Origin: Sabellastarte sp. h YS-2021 | Lineage: Eukaryota > Annelida > Polychaeta > Sabellida > Sabellidae | Assembly (NCBI GenBank): GCA_964017235.1 | Contig: OZ024936.1 | Span: 49,155,028-49,219,027 of the forward strand | Length of the DNA stretch: 64,000 nucleotides | Direction: 5' to 3' | Shown here: positions 1-12,346 of the stretch, piece by piece | Layout of the letters: each line of letters starts with the position of its first letter | Numbering within the stretch: the stretch's first letter is position 1 | Notes under the pieces: model-generated | Seen by the model: only the letters and a program-made list of their open reading frames with translations | Databases searched by the model: none | Told to the model about the DNA's origin: nothing | Made by a program: the position numbers and the translations under genes

Positions 1-320
1 GATTTTTTTTTTTTTTTTGGTTGGATGTCAAGAAACACACCATGAATATATTATTTAACCTAAATAACAATAGTTTCAAATTTTCATTGTTTTGATGATA
101 AAAGTATCAATTGGATACCTGGAATATGACAGCAAAACAGGTAGGAAATAGAATATAACTGATAAATCTACACACATATGGTTTAGCATTAAATGGGTTG
201 ATTTTTTTATGTTTTTTCAGTGTTGTGTATAAACACAGAAACATGATATTTGGGAGGCATGTAAAATAAAGTATATAATCTTTTCATACAGATTTAAATT
301 TTAATGTCTTAAGCACTAAC

Positions 321-521
321 CTGATTCCAGAAGGTTAGGTACTTGAACTTTCCAGGCCATCCCCTGTAGTAGAACATCCCTTCCCCTTCTTCAGACACAA
401 ACATAATGCCATAGAACAGTCCAAACCCATTGATAGCAAAACCCAGGATATTTACAACATGCTCATAAGGAGAGTCTTTTCCATGTTCCAAGTGTTCTTT
501 TTCAGTTGTTTGAAGTTTCAT
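321..521 (-). CDS. First coding exon of an AIG1/ADTRP-like membrane protein (partial gene)
   Basis: The exon reads from an ATG at 521 for 67 codons and ends at 321 with a CAG|GTTAGT donor, so it continues to the left, outside the window. It has a hydrophobic segment (ILGFAINGFGLFYGIMF, about residues 25-41) followed by a glycine/tryptophan stretch ending GKFKYLTFWNQ. Vertebrate AIG1 and ADTRP have a first membrane helix, then a G-x-(W/F)-K-(Y/F)-(L/M)-T motif at the same place; members of this family are multi-pass membrane hydrolases of fatty-acid esters of hydroxy fatty acids. The catalytic residues would be in later exons that are not visible. Identification rests on this one motif plus the helix. 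Another small multi-pass protein is possible. Confidence 0.55.
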
Positions 522-880
522 GTTTAATGTAAGTCAAATGTAAATGGTTAATAAAATTTGCATTTAGAATAATTATGGACAGACGTATAGAGAGGTTTTT
601 GAGATCACAATCTATATATGCTAAAACAGATGTTTGTGTTGTATTATCTTAATTCTTCAACATCAACTGTGGTCAGCATATTGTTATGATATCCTTTTGG
701 TTTTCAATCTGAAAATATATGAAATGTTTGACATTAATAACAAATGAAAATAAATTTTATAATAAATACCTCTTGATCAGACCAAGTTCTCATCACTGTA
801 CAGCCACTTTAGCCAAATATCTGCACATGCATCAGTGTCAAAAATTAAGGCTGTAAGTATGCTGAGAGAAACTCTGTCTA
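522..880. other. AT-rich sequence upstream of the AIG1-like exon
   Basis: I see no conserved coding segment. It should hold the 5' UTR or first intron of the minus-strand gene, but no promoter element can be assigned. Confidence 0.4.
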
Positions 881-1630
881 TTGACCCTTTGCATCTTACG
901 TCACAATGTTACGGATCATCATTTGGACAGCAAAACATCACGCTCGAACGAACATGTCTGTGTAACGCATACGGGATATATTGGAAGAGATACCTTATTT
1001 TTAAAATGAATTATAAAATAAATATGCATCTTATTGACTTCAAAATTGCACACATAAAAGTACAAGCATTAGCCTATCTGGTACTGTTTGCAAAATAACA
1101 TTAGGATGCATAATTGTCGAGATATAGAATATTAAACTTGTAGTAAAATGCAAAATATCCGTTTTTCTGTGATGTCTGTTGCAAGTACAGACAGATATGA
1201 AAATGTTAGGCCATAAAATAATTATTTATTTTCATTTTAACGAATTGTTGATTTCCTTCTCATCAATATACTTTTTACAGAACAAAAATGGACAAATTAT
1301 TCAAAGAGAAATTTTCATTTAATTGTTGTGTACTTTCGACAGATATATTTTTGTGTAAAGTTTTTTGATTGTCAGTGAAATCTAACAAATATTCGCATAA
1401 AATATCAAAATGGTAATTAATAATTTTAAAAGCTGTACCTTCATAAAGGAAATATATTTAGTATTATTTCCATCTTTACAGAATTCAAATATATGATTTA
1501 TAAAAGACATAAGTTTATTTTTTTTGTCAAAGTACAACACTAATAATCTGTGTTTTGCCATCCAAAATGGATGTTGTTCACTGAAAACGTCATCCTGACG
1601 TCACATAATGACGTCGATGCAAAGGGTCAA
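881..1630. mobile_element. 750-bp MITE with TA target duplication
   Basis: The ends are inverted: TTGACCCTTTGCATC at 881 and its complement ending at 1630, each flanked by TA (879-880, 1631-1632). Inverted similarity continues inward for roughly 60-80 bp, to GGCAAAACA or GCAAAACA. There is no coding capacity. The right terminal region carries a palindromic TGACGTCA (CRE-type) near 1597. A TA duplication fits a Tc1/mariner-type or other TA-targeting family; the superfamily is not determined. Confidence 0.7.
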
Positions 1631-1632
1631 TA

Positions 1633-4240
1633 TTTTGACATGTTCACTTTGATAGTACACAATGGTCAACAACACAATTTCATGGATACAATGTTTTACA
1701 AATTTATACTACCATCCAGTCCACCCTCCCACCCCCACTCAAAAAAAATTTTTTTTAAAAATTCAAATGCAAATTCAAAAGCAGCCTATATATAACACTA
1801 AGTTTTTCCACACCCAGATAGTACTAATAAAGCAAAACATTGTGTATGTACAGTATAGCGCAGTATACTGCGGTAAATATTCTGAATATTATTTGAAAGT
1901 GGCTTAAGCTACTCCCTGTGTATAGTAACTTGCCATTCACACGAAAACTGTTCTCTGTGTTATGTAAAATGTTCTGTTCAGTCACTTCATCCACTTTTCT
2001 CAGTAAAACTGACAACCACCCGTACTGAGTATGCATGAATACTGAGTAAATACATATAACATAGCCAATATATAATGAAATATATAAACGCAGTGGCCTT
2101 AAAACGACCTTTATTTATCAACTGATACTGTTGCATAAACAAAAACCTGGTCGATTTTCTTTCAATTCAAACTGAATGTACAGTACAACTCACTCTTTGT
2201 TTAGTGTACTTGGATTTCTGTCAAACTTCTCTATGTAAACAAAGAGCACGTGCTTTTATTGACGAATTCAACTTAACGAAGACTGGAGATACTAGCCTTC
2301 TTTGGCCGTGGATATGTTGATTGTTTAAAGGAGATAGGAAAAGAAAATTTATGAAACTCAATAATATACCCCCACAGATTGTTTTGTGTACTGAAACACA
2401 TTTATAAAGTTCTTTCTTGAAGAGAGTACACAATACAGCACATAATTAGCTTTTCATTTCCACTGCAGAGAAGGTGTGTATGTTTCTGTGTGAAATCCCA
2501 GTTGAACTATGTCACTGTAGATAATGCACAGTGATCCTGTTTATCTCAGTACACAACTCTACATTTACACAAGTCCCCCTTGTGTTTTAACAAACATTAA
2601 AGCTTATATGCAAGTTTTATGTTTAGAATATTTATCATTTTTTGGGACCAATAAAGCTTATTATTCCTACAGATTTAAAAGTTAGTCTAATGATCTACGG
2701 ATAAAAGTAGGAGTTCTGATTTGGCATATAGTTAAAAGAATTTCCATTAACTTTCAAAACTCTTTTGAACCACAAAGATCTTCTGATACATTTGATGAAA
2801 AATATTCAGGAAGTAGTCAAGAAAATAGGTCCTAGCTGATTTATTTATGGTACATTGGTGAAAGACAAATAAATATAAACTAAAATTTAGCAAAATTCTT
2901 ACTTCAGTGTTGTAAACTTAACTTACTTTTTGTACAATTAGAACCATATAGGTACAAGGTTGACAATTTGTAACTTTTTATCATCTGTTCACCATTGTAT
3001 TCATTTCAATGAGCTGAATTAAACCATAGTGTGGTTGTTTTATGATCTTGTAATATAGCTATAATCTATTACTCAAAAACAAACACTCACCTGTGTAAAT
3101 TTATTGAATTTGAAGTGGCAGAATTTTTGTCCAATTTTAATGCCAAATGTGACATTTTTGAGGACCCATTTTTGATGTCATAAACATTGCGCCAAAAAAC
3201 ACTTTCAGAATAATAAATATTTGGAAAATTTATGTTTCAAGTCAACTGCTTCAACAGAAAACACCTTTATTCACTGCTACCTGTAACCAAAATATGTAGT
3301 TGTGAGTCCGTCACTGATGGTAGCCCAGCCACCTCTTACATAATTACAATTTAGATATTCCAATAAGATTTTTTTTTCATTCTGAACTAAAAGTAATAAA
3401 CTTGATGCAAAAAAAAAACAAAGTCTAAACTGAAGATGCCTGATCTGAATGTGATAATTTGCATATCTTTCATACAATAATTTGTTGCTTATTAATGGCT
3501 GCAGTCCTTTAAGAGACCTATAGAATCTACTAGTTCTGGCATTTTATTGAAAGTATCAGAACTAAATTAGTCATAACAAAATGAATTGACTGTATTTTCA
3601 AAGTCCCTTTGCCTTTTATATTGCACTAGCTATCCATTTATTTCTCAAAACAGTACCTCTTACTTGATGAAGCCAAAATCATTTTAAACTCAGATTTATA
3701 AACTAATTTTATAGATAGAATGTGCATGGAAAAGTTTAAAATCTGATTTAAAACATTACTGGTTTTCAAATGAGACATGTAACCTTTTAATGTGAAAGAA
3801 ATAAAACTGTGAAATTATTGCCTCAGAATTTAAGAAACAGTGTATCCATTCACAGCTAGTGTGGGAGACTCTGAAAATAGTGATGTCATTATTTCCATCT
3901 TGGCAGTTGTGTATGGAGAAAGGGATTGTTTTTCAGAGCAGAGATAAAAAGCTGTGTATTACACATAACACAGCCTGCTGTGTGCTGTTTTTATGTGCAT
4001 TCATCACAACTCCCTCTATACTTTCAAATATCTTTAAATAAATTTCTTTGCCTATCTCCTTTAAATACACATGTGTATTGCAGACTAATTAATTGTAACA
4101 CCCGCCCTTTTCTTGAAATCATTTCATAATAACCTAACCACAGTTTCAAAAAGTTGAGTGAGGCCATATAAGTATATTGTCTCAATCAGTCATGTATGAA
4201 ACCTAGTTAGACAGGGAAGGCGTGAAGTGAGATCATTAAG
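1633..4240. other. AT-rich intergenic or intronic DNA, nothing recognised
   Basis: Only short, unconserved reading frames are present, and I found no repeat with recognisable ends. The strand and gene membership are unknown. Confidence 0.4.
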
Positions 4241-4245
4241 ACAAA

Positions 4246-4637
4246 CAAGAGCACTCAGAGAGTGCAGACCACCACCAAGGGAGCTCAATCTGGATCACTC
4301 CCAATATATTTTTCATGGATCCAGACAGTGATCCAGATCACTCCCAAAATCTAATCACTTGTTCCTTGTCCCATTTAGGACATATCCTGAAAATTTCATC
4401 AAAATCAGTCCATAACTTTTTGTGTTATCTGCCTTTAAAAATTACATTTCCTGGATTCAGAAGATCTAGATAGTGATCCGGATCACTCCCAAAATTGAAT
4501 CATTTTTTTCCTTTTACCTTTTCAGACATATCCTGAAAATTTCATCAAAATCTGTCCTTAACTTTTTGAGTTATCTTGTTCACAAACAAACTCACAAACA
4601 AACCCAGGTGAAAACATAACCTCCTTGGCGGAGGTAA
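4246..4637 (-). mobile_element. Short Helentron-like interspersed repeat
   Basis: Read on the minus strand it begins with the palindrome ACCTCC-gccaa-GGAGGT (4635-4619). GTTTGTTTGT-type repeats and an AACTCAAAAAGTT box follow, then two copies of a unit containing GATCCGGATCACT or a close variant and CCTGAAAATTTCATCAAAAT on the plus strand. It ends with the hairpin GCACTC-tct-GAGTGC (4265-4251) followed by TCTTGTTTG. From memory, repeats with the CTTGGCGGAGGTAA end are widespread in aquatic invertebrates. It is a compact version of the plan seen in the large elements of this window. Confidence 0.65.
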
Positions 4638-4639
4638 TT

Positions 4640-5667
4640 AAAGGGGAAAAGGAAGAATACAACATGATAGTCACAGTGAGAGGCTCCTTTTAAATTTCAA
4701 GCAAATCAAACAATGATGCATCTGTGACAAGATACATTACATTCTGGGTGGTTGTTTTTTTTCATTGTTTTTTTATTCACTTTTTTTTTACTGTCTCTGC
4801 AACAGCCACTTCCCTGTATCCAACCTTTTTGCTAAGGTTTTGCAAAATTTTGGAGTGACTCAGTTTTGCATTTCTCTCAATCCCACCTTTCTCAGGCCAG
4901 ACCTTCTCTCTTTATATGTTAACTTGCCTTTCATAGTTTGCTGTGACTGCACTTCATATTTACATTCCCAGGAGCAAAGTCATTGGTCTAACAGAATTCA
5001 CCCCGTATGTTTTTTTGTCTCATTGTACAGCTGATTTCTGTAACTGTATGGATTCCACCTTTTCTCAAGCTACATATGCCACATGGCATATTCAACATTG
5101 TCAATGAAATGGAAAGTCTTTATCTTCTTTTGTGTTATCAGTTTTGTGTTCTGATAACACAACAAATAAGCATCCTCTCAAGTCTCAGTACTGGAAACTC
5201 CCTTTCCACTGTATCAGATGTTCCTGTCTCAGGATTGCTGTAACCTTGCTTTCAGAGAAGAACCAAACTCCATGATACAGAAACTGGGTCTTGTCGTATT
5301 GGTTATTTACTAAGCCAAAGAGTTAAATACAGGGGATAAAATAAATTTAGACTGGTTTGAGGTTAACATAACCAGAGGTAAAATAACCAGACTACACCTG
5401 AAAAAGTGACACCCTATTGAACAAATATTAAAAGAAAATTGATAGAAAATAGCTATTATTTGTGATAGGTTTGTAATCCCGTTGGAAACAACAGAAATAT
5501 AAAACAACAAATATATATACATTTTATTGTGAATCCTGAGAACACCTTCTGGACTAGAAACATAAAGCAAGCTTATATATTTTATCAAAACTATATGCTT
5601 TGATAAAGTGAGGTGAATAAACATAATGTGAAAATATAATAACATATTTATTTGTCAATAAAATATG
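4640..5667. other. AT-rich sequence, nothing recognised
   Basis: No conserved coding sequence, RNA gene or element boundary is visible. Confidence 0.35.
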
Positions 5668-5675
5668 CTATCTTT

Positions 5676-7213
5676 CAGGGTTGGGGTCAAAGTACTTTGT
5701 ACTTAAGTAAGTTTGTACTTAAGTACATTTTTCAAAGTACTAAAATGTACTTAAGTACATTTTCAAATTCCAAGTACATGTACTTGAATTGTACTTAAGT
5801 ACATCTTAAATTTGATGTACTTACAAGTACATTTAAATCCTTTTTAAGTACTTTTAGTTTAAGTAAATTTTTATTAATTTTTCAAAAGTTTGTGTATTAT
5901 ATAATCATTACAACTGAATTGAGCTTTTTCCATATCTTTATTGATAACCATTCATTTAGATTAAATTTTCATAAAATTTTCACTGATATATCTGATTCAA
6001 TTTGGTAATTATGTTTCTTTAAAAAGTAGTATAATTGATAATAATAATGAATCAAATTATTTAAGTTTCAATTCAATAAGCCAATCACATCTTAAAAAGA
6101 GGGACAATTGTTCCAAGATTGCATATTACTCCCCTTCTTTAATCCTCTTATAACTGTCTACTTTGAACTTGCCTGATCTCAGTTAATAATATCTACCCTG
6201 GTATGAGTATTCTTTGTAAATTGCACCTGGGCATTTAAGAGCTTTCAATTGGTCCAAGAAAATCACAAGGACCAGATTAACACAGTCTCTGTGATATAAT
6301 TGCTCAGGAATGACTTTTTTTCAACGTATGAATACAGATCAGAAGATTGTTGGAGTAGGTAAGACTGTTGATTACAGAAAAAAGATTATTTCTTTGACTG
6401 GCCATGATCTTGTCTGACCACTCTAAATACTAGGACAGGGGGATTGACAAACCACTCACTTTTATGGTAATCACATTGTGTTAGCACAATGGCTGCTGTT
6501 TTAAAGCATTTTGAGATTCCAGCTAATACTGAAGGGAGTGTCACAGAAAAAGTGTAAACAATGTACTCAGATTATAGCAGGAAGCACAAAAGTCACTTCA
6601 ATTTCTGTCAAACATTTGAAGGTGAGGATTAGTTCATTGTTTACTTGTCACTTTTATTGAATATCAATTGTGGGTGATAACATTGTATTCAAAAGAAAAA
6701 CACCTATTTCTTAAAGGAGAATGTAATACACAGCATGCTTTCTACTTTTCTACTTTCAATTTACAAAGACTAGTTAACATAAAACTTATTATGTATAGTA
6801 TTATTGTATTAGATTAACTAATTTTCCATCATCACAACACTTAATTAATTTCTAACTTAAAGTGATTTATAAGCCCAATAGCAGGCTGGGTATTTTTTTA
6901 TATGTTGTATCTGTTGTTTTGTGAAATATTGGTAGTCACTAAAATAGAATAAACAATAATAACAGTGGGCCTTTTAATGTTATAAAGATAGTAATAAATG
7001 GATAACAACCAATTAGTGTATAATTGTAAATTTTGAATATATGTTTGAATAAACTTGGTGGTGTTTTTTTTTTTTTTTAATTTACTTCGTCATTCACGGG
7101 TGATAAGTACTTGTACTTAAGTACTTTGAGGAAAAAAGGACTTGTATTTGTACTTAAAAATTAACAAAGTACTTGTACTTAAGTACATTTCAATGTACTT
7201 GACCCCAACCCTG
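5676..7213. mobile_element. Non-autonomous hAT-like transposon, 1.54 kb
   Basis: The terminal inverted repeats are CAGGGTTGGGGTCAA (left) and TTGACCCCAACCCTG (right). They are flanked by a perfect 8-bp duplication, CTATCTTT (5668-5675 and 7214-7221), which is diagnostic of the hAT superfamily. Both subterminal zones (5690-5860 and 7105-7200) are packed with AAGTACTTGTACTTAAGTAC-like words, including the palindrome GTACTTAAGTAC. In hAT elements such clusters are transposase-binding sites. The interior is AT-rich with no transposase remnant. Confidence 0.85.
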
Positions 7214-7221
7214 CTATCTTT

Positions 7222-7729
7222 AATTGAGACAATATGATATCGTCACCAAATATAACAAGATGAGGAGGCAAAAATTAATTAAGTTTTGATACAGAAAGCC
7301 TTGAAAAAGTTCAATAGATATCACATGTAGGTCTTATATAAATGTCTCCAGCGTACCAGGATCAACGAATAACTGAAGAACGCTTCAATCAAATTATGGC
7401 GTGGCTAAGTAAAGAATATTTTCCGAAATATAAAAGTTATTTAGTATGCACCTTGAATGAACACATTCTGATGACGTAGAGCACATTAGCTGTCATGAAA
7501 AATTAAAAACACTTTGAAAATTTACGTTAGAGGTATATGTTGTGGCTATTTTGATAGTAGTACAATGTTGTCAATGAGAGTTGTTGTTATTTGTCTCGAT
7601 TTTGGTAGCTGAAGATACCTCTGCTCATTTTGTTGCCTTGCAAGACGAACCTCCACCGCCCTTCAGTTGTCCACTGTTAACCCATACTGTACTGGACCTC
7701 GTAGGAACTGATTTTGTATTACAGGAGAA
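7222..7729. other. Unassigned unique-looking sequence
   Basis: A short open frame (about 7590-7735) reads through residues such as VAEDTSAHFVALQDEPPPP but matches no family I know. It has no clear splice pair, so I do not call an exon. Confidence 0.3.
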
Positions 7730-7737
7730 CTCATGTC

Positions 7738-8369
7738 GGAGCGACTGTAGAATCCCCCTGACGGAAGTGAAAATATGATAATAAGGAAGTGTATAGGAAA
7801 AGAGAAATAATAATTCTTGCAATTATGCTAATTAGGTAATATTATGAAATAGATAGGGCAGACATGGTCGACAGAGTCGACAGCATAATTTCCAATAAAT
7901 CAAGGTCGACAAACAGATACACATTAATATATATCAGTAATTGGTCGACAGGTCGACAAAGTTGACAAAATGCAGTTAATATTAAGAGACCTGAAAGCTT
8001 ACAGGAATTGGTCGACAGGTCGACAAAATTCTGTAAATAGTAGATCTAAGAACCCTGAAAGCTTGTCAACCTTTATAAAAGTTGACAAAAATGGACAAGA
8101 ACATGTGTATATAGTATATAAAATATACTAAGATACATATAAAGCTATTAGCAATTGGTCGACAAAGTCGACAAAATGTAATAAATATTAAGAAATCTGA
8201 GAGCTACTTTATATTGTTGACTTTGTCGACCTTGTCGACCAAATGTACGTGTACCTTGGTGAGTTTGTAATTTATATTCATGTCTTCATATACATAAATA
8301 TTAATTAGTTTTATTTTACACAAAATTACCATATTTCTACTTCCGTCAGGGGGATTCTGCAGTTCAGCC
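7738..8369. mobile_element. TIR element with GGTCGACA subterminal repeats, 632 bp
   Basis: The inverted ends share AGAATCCCCCTGACGGAAGT at 7749 and its complement ending about 8358, extending outward to GG...ACTG(T/C)AG. An 8-bp direct repeat, CTCATGTC, flanks the element (7730-7737 and 8370-8377), suggesting a hAT-type or other 8-bp-duplicating family. The interior has many GGTCGACA/TGTCGACC words, often doubled (for example near 7865, 7945, 8010, 8158 and 8225), in both orientations. There is no coding capacity. Confidence 0.7.
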
Positions 8370-8639
8370 CTCATGTCTCACACTAATGGAGAAACGACCG
8401 TATTTTGGTGAATGCAAAACTGTACTGGTAGTAGTGGTGGACCAATTCACGCCCGGGTACCAATTCACACCCACCCCTCAATTTATCCAAAACAATCACA
8501 GTTAAACAAAATACAAATGTAAATGATCCATTTGGTGATTATCTATGATGTGGTTAACATCTTCTCTGTGAAAAATTATCGAAGTGGTTACAGATCCGAT
8601 TTTTCTCGGAACTAGAAGCAATCTGTTAGAAATCCGTGT

Positions 8640-8785
8640 ACAATAAATATCGGAAAACGGAACCGCAAAATATGACAAATGAAATGATGTATTACAGACA
8701 CTCTTTAGGTTGTTACAATAAATATCGGAAAACGGAACCGCAAAATATGACAAATGAAATGATGTATTACAGACACTCTTTAGGG
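8640..8785. repeat. Two-copy 75-bp tandem duplication
   Basis: A unit starting CAATAAATATCGGAAAACGG at 8641 is repeated at 8716 almost without change, inside the left terminal region of the Mutator-like element. Confidence 0.85.
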
Positions 8786-8981
8786 TTGATAACCAAAGTG
8801 ATGAAAAATGGAAGTGGCAAAGATTTTTTTTTATTGACCATTAATATCTACATTATAATGCTAACAACAGATAAGTTCCTAATGATTCACAGTCCTAATG
8901 ATTCACAACTAATAACACAGGTAGGTGCATCATTACACATGATTTAAAAGCACATGATTTTTAAAGGCAAACACAGGCAAA

Positions 8982-11817
8982 TCACTTACAGGAAGTGCAG
9001 TAACAGAACTTTGTCCTGGGGACTTTCTTTAATCTTGCACATTCTAGATGCACCCATTCCATACAGCTATCACATCCTATTGACTGCTTTTCACTTATGT
9101 CTCTTCCACATTGGCAACACAACCATGGGAGTTTTTTTCTTTCTTCAATTACTGACTGTACAGCCACCCATGCCTCAGCTGTGAAGAAAGGCTTAATCAA
9201 ATTTAAATCCAGCTGAGGTTCCAGAAGACTAGATGGAAGGTTATGTGGAATTTGTTCCACTTCAGTCTCACGGATCAGATTTCCAGCCAGTGCACTTTCA
9301 ATGACCCTCACCTCCACAAACCAAGCCAACATGTTTCTTTGCCTTGTCCTTAAATTCTTCTTGAAGAAGGGCATCCCACCAGTTCTTTGTTTCTTTTGTT
9401 TTGGCAATCCAATGGCTGATGTTGTACTTCCTTTTGGGCGCCCTCTTTTCCTTTGAATAGTGGGGAGTGTGGCTGCATGAATCAGTGTTTCATCTTCTTG
9501 CCTTTCATCCTCTTCTCTTTCATCATGTGTCTTATCCTCTTTTCTTTCATCTTCATGTCTTTCATCTACTTGTCTTTCATCTCCTTGTCTATCCTCTTCT
9601 CTTTCAATCTCAGTCTGTTCAGTGAGTAACATGTCCTCAACCTCCACCCTGTTTTCCAATACCAGTTCCGGTTGTGATTCTGGTGACTCTGCCTCAATTA
9701 CTTGACACCTGTCATTCTCCTGTATTGACTCTCCAGATTCAATAACCCCAATGACAGCACACTTCTGACCATTTTTCCAAAGAAGTTGGGTCAAAGTACT
9801 AATTTTTGATTCAAATTCGTTCATGCCCATTTGTGAGATGACGGAGGCTATTTTTTGAGTGATTGTGGATGCCCACTTAAACTTTTCATTGGGATTGAGT
9901 ATTCGCCTGGGTGTGCTTGGTAGTACTGATACATTTCTTGTAGGTGTGCTTATGGGCGTTGATACTGTCATGAAGCCTTTCTTCCATTGTGAGTGGATTA
10001 GTTCAGGTGCATACAAAGGCAAATCAAAATGACTCCGCATGGCCAGTATGTGCCTACATGGTATTTTCATACTTGAATGTGTGGAACATTCACATGTTGT
10101 AGCGGTGGTTTTTCTCCTACCATTTTCTGTCTCTGTGGTTTCGTCATCAATAATGGTCACCTTTTGTCTCTGGTTTATTTCCTTTTGGACACGCTGGAAG
10201 GCATACTCAGTCAGCACTGAGGAATACTCTGCTGTAATGGCACTTTGTGGCTTTGTTGATACATGGGTTGCCCTCCTTATTGATCTATACCTTCTTTCTT
10301 TTCTAAGTGTGGATAGAAGCCCCATGAATGCTGTAATAATTCCTGTAAAGTGTTCCTGTAGTTGACACATGATTTTAATTTGCCAAAGAAACTCTCAATC
10401 CTGTTGTTTGTTCTTTCACCCAGATTCATTGATTTCTTTTTCAATCCTTCAACCCATTCCTCTTTGATGTTGTGCCATTGCTTATTGTAATAGGAGGCAA
10501 CCCTTGGTGGCATCACTGACACAAGATGGTTATACTGCATTTCATAGTCATCAGTGGATTTAGCATACGCTATCTTCTGGAGAAGTTCTAATATAGTCTG
10601 TTTTTCACCACTTGTAATTCCTAGCTTCTCAACAGACACCTCACGGGAAAATGTTCTCATCACATGATACAAACATATCTGCAAATGTATCTGGGGTAGT
10701 TCACTCTTTACCACATTTCATTCAACCATATCTTTGTCAGTAATCACTACCTCTATATCCTGCCATTGTGGGTTCCAGGCTTTGAAGATTTGAACCATCT
10801 TTCGGATGGATTGCTCATCTTCATGTTCAACAAAAAATGCAGCCGCAACTTGAGATTCCCCTTCACCATCTACAACCAACAGGGCATAGAATGGCATCCC
10901 ATTGACTTTAGTCTTGTGTGTTGCATCACATAAAAGCAGCTGAGGATACATGGAAAATGTTGACATCATTTCTTTGTCCTGAAAAAATAACCCTGTCATC
11001 ACATTTGATTCACTTAGGACGAATTCTGTTTTGAGGTAAGGATATTCCTCTTTCATCCAGGAAGATAGGTCACTCACAGCACCATTTTCTGAGGGCAATG
11101 TGGCATTCATCTGCTTTGCTTTGGATGCTATGTTATGAATGTCTCTCATCAACAATGGTTTCCCAGTTTTCTCAGAGTAGTGATGCTGAAGTAGTTTCCT
11201 ATCTGCTTTTAGTTGACACAGGTCTCCAATCTCCTTTGCTGTTGGACTGCCCACTCCCCTGCGATGGTATCTATAAGTAAAAAGATAACACCAAATTAAT
11301 CCCTTAGATTTAAGTAATTTCCTCAATTTACTCAATTAACTTGATTTACTCAACTTGATTTACTCAACTTGATTTACTCAACATGATTTGCTCAACTTGA
11401 TTTACTCGAATTGATTTAATCAGGAATGATATAAGGAACATACCTATACTCCATTTCAGTGACAGGGTGATTGTACTCTCCAGTGACAGATTTCACCTGT
11501 AATTGTTTTCCATCTTTTGTAGATCTGATGTTAATGGTGAAGGGGCAGTCAATCTTGGCTGTTTTCTCATGCTTTCTTATGTTATTGGATTTTGATTTAA
11601 ATTTTTTGCCACCATGATAACACTTCAACTGAATGAAGTCATACTTTAACTCTGACTTGTAATTCTTCCCAGTATGTTTTGCAGCTGTCTCAGTTTTCTT
11701 ACTGTCCTTCATGTGTATCATCTGAAAAGTTTTCTCTTCAAAATCTTGTTTTGTCCTCTGCACCTCATCAAAGCTATTGAAACACCTCCCCAAAGCAAAA
11801 TGATCAGAATTTTCCAT
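8982..11817 (-). pseudogene. Mutator-like transposase with SWIM, AT-hook and PHD-like finger (broken)
   Basis: Exon 1 (11817-11444) encodes an N-terminal basic, FAR1/ZSWIM-like DNA-binding region and ends AG|GTATGT. The intron runs to a TTATAG acceptor at 11271, and phase is kept across the junction. The main part carries the MULE DDE core: D in LLCDATHKTK, D in VVITDKD, E in NNRIESFFGKLK. Downstream come a SWIM finger (CEC...CRH), an acidic E/D/R repeat, an AT-hook (KRGRPKG) and a C-terminal Cys/His cluster of PHD type (CCQCG, GCDSC, HLEC, CYCTSC). Two lesions break it. One is an in-frame TGA at 10720-10718, just after the second Asp, where an Arg CGA is the likely ancestor. The other is a one-base frameshift near 10335-10345, after the catalytic Glu. 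It lies within matching TIRs, so it is the element's own gene and not a domesticated one. Confidence 0.85.
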
Positions 11818-12218
11818 CTTCCAAGTACTAGTGTTTACTCTAGAGACTCTAGATGTATACTGACATTGATGAAAATGACAGGGGTATTTATACTCAAAGA
11901 CCAGGTAAAGTTAGCATTAAGTGAAGTGCAATTCAAAGTAGTTGATGTAGAAGTGCCACATTTACTCATAACCAATAATTGCTTTAACCTACAGTGGAGA
12001 CCCAATTGAAATTCAGGGAGGGAGAGTAAAAGCAATTGGGTTTAGTCCCTACCACTTGTATGCTAACAAATCAATTGCCATTAGTCACATGTCAGTACAT
12101 GTTGTCTGCTGCTTCAAAACAAGGATATACTGGATGCAATTGAGGTATTTTGAATTTATGACAAGTGAAAGGTCTACTAAGAGTGCTTTTTATTGTTTAT
12201 TTAATGTTTTTCTTCAAT

Positions 12219-12282
12219 CGGAACTCTAGTGTGTGCACTAGAAATCCGACCGCGGATTTCTAAGAAAAACGTTAGAGTTCCG
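12219..12282. repeat. Nested double palindrome (potential cruciform)
   Basis: Outer arms CGGAACTCTA (12219-12228) and TAGAGTTCCG (12273-12282) enclose inner arms AGAAATCCG (12240-12248) and CGGATTTCT (12253-12261) with a four-base loop. Both pairs are perfect. It lies in the inner right TIR of the Mutator-like element; the left counterpart is more decayed. Confidence 0.8.
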
Positions 12283-12346
12283 ATGACGGATCTGTAAGCT
12301 CGTCCAAAAATTATAAATCTTCAAGAAAATTGAGGGTGGGCCTGAA

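Noticed and set aside
7581-7778. Short open frame containing QDEPPPPFSCPLL
   Set aside because: No family match and no clear splice sites. Its end runs into the TIR element at 7738.
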